Below are positions 5,331 to 8,193 of a DNA stretch of 8,193 bases, piece after piece (position 1 is the first letter of the stretch; the number at the start of each line of letters is the position of its first letter). This DNA is from Planctomycetales bacterium (GTDB lineage Bacteria; Planctomycetota; Planctomycetia; Planctomycetales; Planctomycetaceae), in the NCBI GenBank assembly GCA_020050375.1, contig JAGVKR010000274.1, positions 1 through 8,193 of the forward strand, read 5' to 3'. A model generated the notes under the pieces. It saw only the letters and a list, made by a program, of their open reading frames with translations, ran no database searches and was not told the DNA's origin. The translations under genes and the position numbers were made by a program.

Positions 5331-6764
5331 ATGCGCCGCGTTTCGTTCCTGCTGGCCCTCTTCGCGCTCTCCCGCGCCGCATTCGCCGTCGATGACCCGC
5401 AGCCCCATCAGGCCTCCGGCATCAAAGTCGGCGAAGTCACCGGCACATCGGCGATCGTCTGGACGCGCCTCACGAAAAATGCCTCGCGGAACAACGCCGG
5501 CGTCGTCTTCGGTCCACCGGATGACAAAAATAGAACCCCCGAACCGCCGGTCACCATCCCCATCGAAAAGCTCGACGGCGCTTGTCCCGGCGCGGCAGGC
5601 CGCGTGCGCCTGCGCTACGGTCGCGACAAAAATCTCGGCGATGCGAAAGCGACCGACTGGGTCGATGTCTTCGCCAAAACCGATTTCGCCCACCATTTCC
5701 GCCTGATCGGCCTGTCGCCGCAAACGCTCTACCACTACGCCGTCGAGACGACCGGGCCGGGGGGCTCGCCCGTTCACGGCCCCGTTCACGGCAAGTTCGA
5801 AACGGCCCCCGAAGCTAAAGTGCCGGGCGACTTTCGATTCTGCATCATGACCTGTCAGGCGTACTTCGATCGCGATCATCCCGAAGGGCACAACATCTAT
5901 CCGTCGATGCTGGCCCTCGAGCCGAAGTTCGTTTCGCTCACCGGCGACGTCGTCTATTACGACCACGATCCGCCGACCGCCGTCAACGCGCCCCTCGCCC
6001 GCTACCACTGGCAGCGGATGTTCAGCCTGCCGCGCCAGGCAGAGCTGCTCCGCAACGTCGCCAGCTACTGGGTCAAGGACGATCACGACACGCTGCGGAA
6101 CGACACGTTTCCCGGATCGAGCCTGGGGGACCTGACGTTCGCCGAAGGGCAGCAGATCTTCCGCGAGCAGACGCCGCTCGATCACGACGGCCCGGGCTAC
6201 CGCACGTTCCGCTGGGGCCGCGACATGCAGATCTGGTTCAGCGAAGGCCGCGACGATCGCACGCCGAACAAGGATCCCGACGGCCCCGACAAAACGATCT
6301 GGGGCAAAGTCCAGAAGGACTGGTTCAAAAAGACCGTGAAGGAGAGCGATGCCACGTGGAAAGTCCTCATCAGCCCGACGCCCCTCGTCGGCCCCGATCG
6401 CCCCAACAAAAACGACAACCACGCGAACGAGGGTTACAAGCACGAAGGAGACGAGCTCCGTGCCTGGCTGCGGGAGAACGCCGGCGACAACCTGTTCGTC
6501 GTCTGCGGCGATCGGCACTGGCAGTACCACTCGGTTCATCCCGAGACCGGCCTCAACGAATTCAGCGTCGGCGCCGCGAGCGACGCGCATGCCGGAGGAA
6601 CTCCCGGTGAAAACCCCGCCTATCACCGCTTCCATCGCGTGAAAGGAGGCTTTTTGTCGGTGTCGCTCCAGCGCGACGGCGCCACGAGCAAAATTGTCTT
6701 CGAGCTCCGCGACGTGATGGGCCAGGTCGTATACACCTGGAGCCGATCGGCGGAGGTGAAGTGA
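5331..6764 (+). CDS. Exported PhoD-like alkaline phosphatase/phosphodiesterase family protein
   Basis: A 477-residue protein from ATG at 5331, with GAGG eight bases upstream. Residues 1-19 form a signal peptide (MRRVSFLLALFALSRAAFA). Residues about 29-160 are the PhoD N-terminal Ig-like domain (GIKVGEVTGTSAIVWTRL; LSPQTLYHYAVET). The metallophosphatase domain follows: MTCQ (173-176), whose Cys is the iron ligand position in PhoD; TGDVVYYD (204-211); KDDHD (249-253) in place of the usual DDHE; EGRDDR (305-310) in the place of the TRxYR block; ISPTPLVGPD (347-356); and GDRHW (393-397). The main metal-binding positions therefore look present and the enzyme is probably active on phosphate esters outside the cytoplasm. 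An upstream in-frame start at 5259 would bury the signal peptide behind 24 residues and is rejected. It stands alone, with repeats on both sides. It belongs to a divergent PhoD-like branch, so the substrate is uncertain. Confidence 0.9.
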   Translation: MRRVSFLLALFALSRAAFAVDDPQPHQASGIKVGEVTGTSAIVWTRLTKNASRNNAGVVFGPPDDKNRTPEPPVTIPIEKLDGACPGAAGRVRLRYGRDKNLGDAKATDWVDVFAKTDFAHHFRLIGLSPQTLYHYAVETTGPGGSPVHGPVHGKFETAPEAKVPGDFRFCIMTCQAYFDRDHPEGHNIYPSMLALEPKFVSLTGDVVYYDHDPPTAVNAPLARYHWQRMFSLPRQAELLRNVASYWVKDDHDTLRNDTFPGSSLGDLTFAEGQQIFREQTPLDHDGPGYRTFRWGRDMQIWFSEGRDDRTPNKDPDGPDKTIWGKVQKDWFKKTVKESDATWKVLISPTPLVGPDRPNKNDNHANEGYKHEGDELRAWLRENAGDNLFVVCGDRHWQYHSVHPETGLNEFSVGAASDAHAGGTPGENPAYHRFHRVKGGFLSVSLQRDGATSKIVFELRDVMGQVVYTWSRSAEVK

Positions 6765-6780
6765 AGTGAACGAAGAAGAG

Positions 6781-6892
6781 GAACCACGAATCACGCGAAT
6801 CTAACGAATGAAGAAAGGGTCGACGGTGTTTGGACCAGTGGAGAACGCCTGAATCCCGTTCTGATTCGTGTGATTCGTCAGATTCGTGGTTC
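6781..6892. repeat. Inverted repeat built from a 9-nt CGAAT motif, downstream of the phoD-like gene
   Basis: The left arm (6781-6809) starts GAACCACGAATC and carries CGAAT three times at a 9-nt period. The right arm (6864-6892) is its reverse complement with about 24 of 29 bases matching and no gap; the outer 12 are perfect. The 54-nt interior has no gene. It begins 16 nt after the phosphatase stop and could form a long stem that protects or ends the transcript, but no T-run follows. It looks like a dispersed intergenic repeat. Confidence 0.7.
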
Positions 6893-6989
6893 TAATTTGT
6901 CTTGGTTGCGGCTGTGCGAAGTGAAGCTGTGCAGGCGCATCCGTGAAAGTTGAGGTTCGATTTCAAAATTCCGGGGTGTGAACAGTGAC

Positions 6990-7292
6990 ATGACCGAACC
7001 TCCGAAATCGTCCGATAATCTCGATCGTCGGGACTTACTTAAGGAGCTGGCTGCCGCCGGGCTCGTCGCTGGGCTCGGCGGAATCGTTCACGTCGAGCCG
7101 GGTGAGGCAGCCGAGGCGACGCGGCACGACGTACTCGAAGGTTACGCCGGCCAACTCAGCTACGAGCCGCGAGACCGGGTCAACCCCTTTCCCCACCCAC
7201 GACGATGGCACGCCAACGAATTTCGAGATCGTCGAATGACGAAATTCAAATGTCGAAGGAAAACCAAAAATAGAAACTCAAAACATGAATGA
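6990..7292 (+). pseudogene. Truncated N-terminus of a twin-arginine-type exported protein
   Basis: From ATG at 6990 (a GTG at 6978 is also in frame) the product starts MTEPPKSSDNL and then DRRDLLKELAAAGLVAGLGG, resembling a twin-arginine signal: paired Arg, a Leu/Lys step and a weakly hydrophobic Ala/Gly core, followed by IVHVEPGEAAEA as a likely cleavage region. Homology-like sequence goes on to about residue 67 (LSYEPRDRVNPF). The frame then enters A-rich DNA (about 7215-7290) and codes for Arg/Lys/Asn-rich residues unlike a folded protein before TGA at 7290-7292. I read this as a gene that lost everything after its signal region. The parent family cannot be named. A real short exported protein is possible but less likely. 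Confidence 0.5.
7218..7247. repeat. Hairpin in the A-rich tail of the truncated gene
   Basis: GAATTTCG (7218-7225) pairs with CGAAATTC (7240-7247) across 14 bases. It marks the point where G+C drops to about one third for roughly 75 bases, and may be the end of an inserted or recombined segment. Confidence 0.4.
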
Positions 7293-7359
7293 GCGGCCGG
7301 TGCTCCAACCGTCGTTCGGTACGTTCAGGACAACCATAAACGAGAATGTAAATCCTCGA

Positions 7360-7411
7360 TCTTCCATCCCCCATCTCCTTTCAACTCTCTCCCTTCTCCC
7401 CTCTCCTCTCT
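7360..7411 (+). other. Pyrimidine-rich leader before the Nramp-like gene
   Basis: From 7360 to 7411 the plus strand contains no G and only four A. The last 27 bases (7385-7411) are pure C/T. It ends three bases before the ATG at 7415, so that gene has no Shine-Dalgarno sequence. Upstream, TTCAGG (7324) and TGTAAA (7347) are a weak promoter candidate. Confidence 0.6.
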
Positions 7412-7414
7412 GAC

Positions 7415-8193
7415 ATGTCCCTCTACCCCGAGCCCCCCGCCGCACTCGTCCGACCGAGCCTGGCGCACATCGCGGCGTACATCGGGCCCGGCGTCATCAT
7501 CGCCTCGGTGACGATCGGCAGCGGCGAGCTGGTGTATGCGTCCCGCAGCGGGGCGATATTCGGTTACGGCCTGCTGTGGTGCTTTCTCTATGCCGGGCTG
7601 TTCAAGGCGATTCAGGTTTACACCGCCGCGCGGTACATCACGCTGACGGGCGAGCATCCGATGGTCGCCTGGACGCAGCTCCCTGGTCCGCCGCTCTGGT
7701 TTCCGCTGCTGATTTCCGTCCCCGCAGTCGCCCTCATGCCGATTGCCTTCTCGGCGATTCCCGAAATTCTCGCGGGTTATGTGCACAACCTGTCGGGCAT
7801 GTCCCCGTCGGGCCCCGAAATCGGCCCTTGGAGCCATCTCGAATTCTGGATGAACGTCTGGAGCACGCTGCTGCTCGTTGTGTGCCTGGCGATGGCGCTC
7901 GGCTCCTCGTACACGATTCTGGAACGGGTCTCGGCGGTCGTGCTTGGCGGGATCGTGCTGTGCGTGGGGATTGCGGTCGTCGTCTTCGGGCCCGATCTCG
8001 TCCAGTTGCTCACCGGGCTGCTGCTCCCCCGCCGACCGGTCTATCCGGCGTGGCTGCTGGAATCGCCCAAGTACGCCGGCGAGTTTCGCAACCGCAGCGA
8101 GTGGCTCGAGGTCTCGATCTACCTCGGGGCCGTCGGCGGCGGCGCCTACGACTACATCGGCTACATCGGGATGCTCCGCGAGAAACAGTGGGG
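7415..8193 (+). CDS. Nramp-superfamily membrane transporter, N-terminal part (runs off window)
   Basis: ATG at 7415 opens 259 codons without a stop to the window edge. After a short cytoplasmic start the first helix reads AAYIGPGVIIASVTIGSGEL (21-39, overlapping). The GPG at 24-26 and the following spacing match Nramp helix 1, where the metal site DPGN would fall on residues 35-38; here that is GSGE. About six membrane segments follow, including FPLLISVPAVALMPIAFSA and VSAVVLGGIVLCVGIAVVVF. At 237-247 LGAVGGGAYDY aligns with helix 6 LGAxxMPHN, so the Met/His pair is also absent. Nramp proteins move divalent metals with protons, but this branch lacks the usual metal ligands and may carry something else. 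The superfamily call is good; the substrate is unknown. The start has no ribosome site, only a pyrimidine tract; no better start is seen in frame. Confidence 0.8.
   Translation, partial: MSLYPEPPAALVRPSLAHIAAYIGPGVIIASVTIGSGELVYASRSGAIFGYGLLWCFLYAGLFKAIQVYTAARYITLTGEHPMVAWTQLPGPPLWFPLLISVPAVALMPIAFSAIPEILAGYVHNLSGMSPSGPEIGPWSHLEFWMNVWSTLLLVVCLAMALGSSYTILERVSAVVLGGIVLCVGIAVVVFGPDLVQLLTGLLLPRRPVYPAWLLESPKYAGEFRNRSEWLEVSIYLGAVGGGAYDYIGYIGMLREKQW

Noticed and set aside
5307..6794. A 495-codon minus-strand open frame
   Set aside because: It is antisense to the PhoD-like gene, whose signal peptide and metal-binding motifs are unmistakable. The antisense product is Val/Ala/Arg-rich and motif-free.

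Overview
The window looks like a chromosomal segment of a planctomycete (Planctomycetota). The evidence is high-G+C coding DNA, a DUF1501 remnant, a PF07090-type protein paired with a sodium:solute symporter, a planctomycete-style PhoD phosphatase, an exported SnoaL/SgcJ-like protein and loosely spaced genes separated by repeats. The assignment rests on gene content and recalled family distribution; no database was searched. No RNA gene, CRISPR array, complete insertion sequence or phage module is visible.

Left part (1-4030, all minus strand). Read in the direction of transcription, a three-gene operon comes first: an SSS-family sodium:solute symporter (4030 to 2525), a 48-residue single-span membrane protein 9 nt downstream with a strong ribosome binding site (2515 to 2369), and a PF07090 glutamine-amidotransferase-like protein (2311 to 1517). 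A perfect GC-rich hairpin sits on the stop codon of the small gene. After a 190-nt gap come an exported SnoaL/DUF4440-like protein (1326 to 241) and the 5' end of an exported Gly/Arg/Pro-repeat protein that runs off the window at base 1.

Middle (4031-5330): a gene graveyard. The C-terminal part of a DUF1501 protein (plus strand) has an in-frame TGA and a 17-bp tandem duplication that shifts the frame. Its old stop codon directly abuts the stop codon of a C-terminal enolase-superfamily (sugar-acid dehydratase-like) fragment on the minus strand. Both have lost their 5' halves. Next is a 179-bp element bounded by near-perfect 33/34-nt inverted repeats made of C-runs and G-runs, with no ORF of its own.

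Right part (5331-8193, plus strand): an intact exported PhoD-like metallophosphatase, a CGAAT-type inverted repeat, a truncated twin-arginine-type N-terminus that decays into A-rich sequence, a 51-nt nearly pure pyrimidine leader, and the first 259 codons of an Nramp-superfamily transporter that lacks both canonical metal-binding motifs.

The symporter operon probably forms one uptake unit, with the small protein as a subunit. The enolase-type fragment nearby hints at a former carbohydrate-acid catabolic neighbourhood, but this is inference. The most promising unexplained item is the symporter-coupled mini-protein. The repeats and the pseudogene lesions are the clearest structural oddities. 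I did not find a convincing new multi-gene system.
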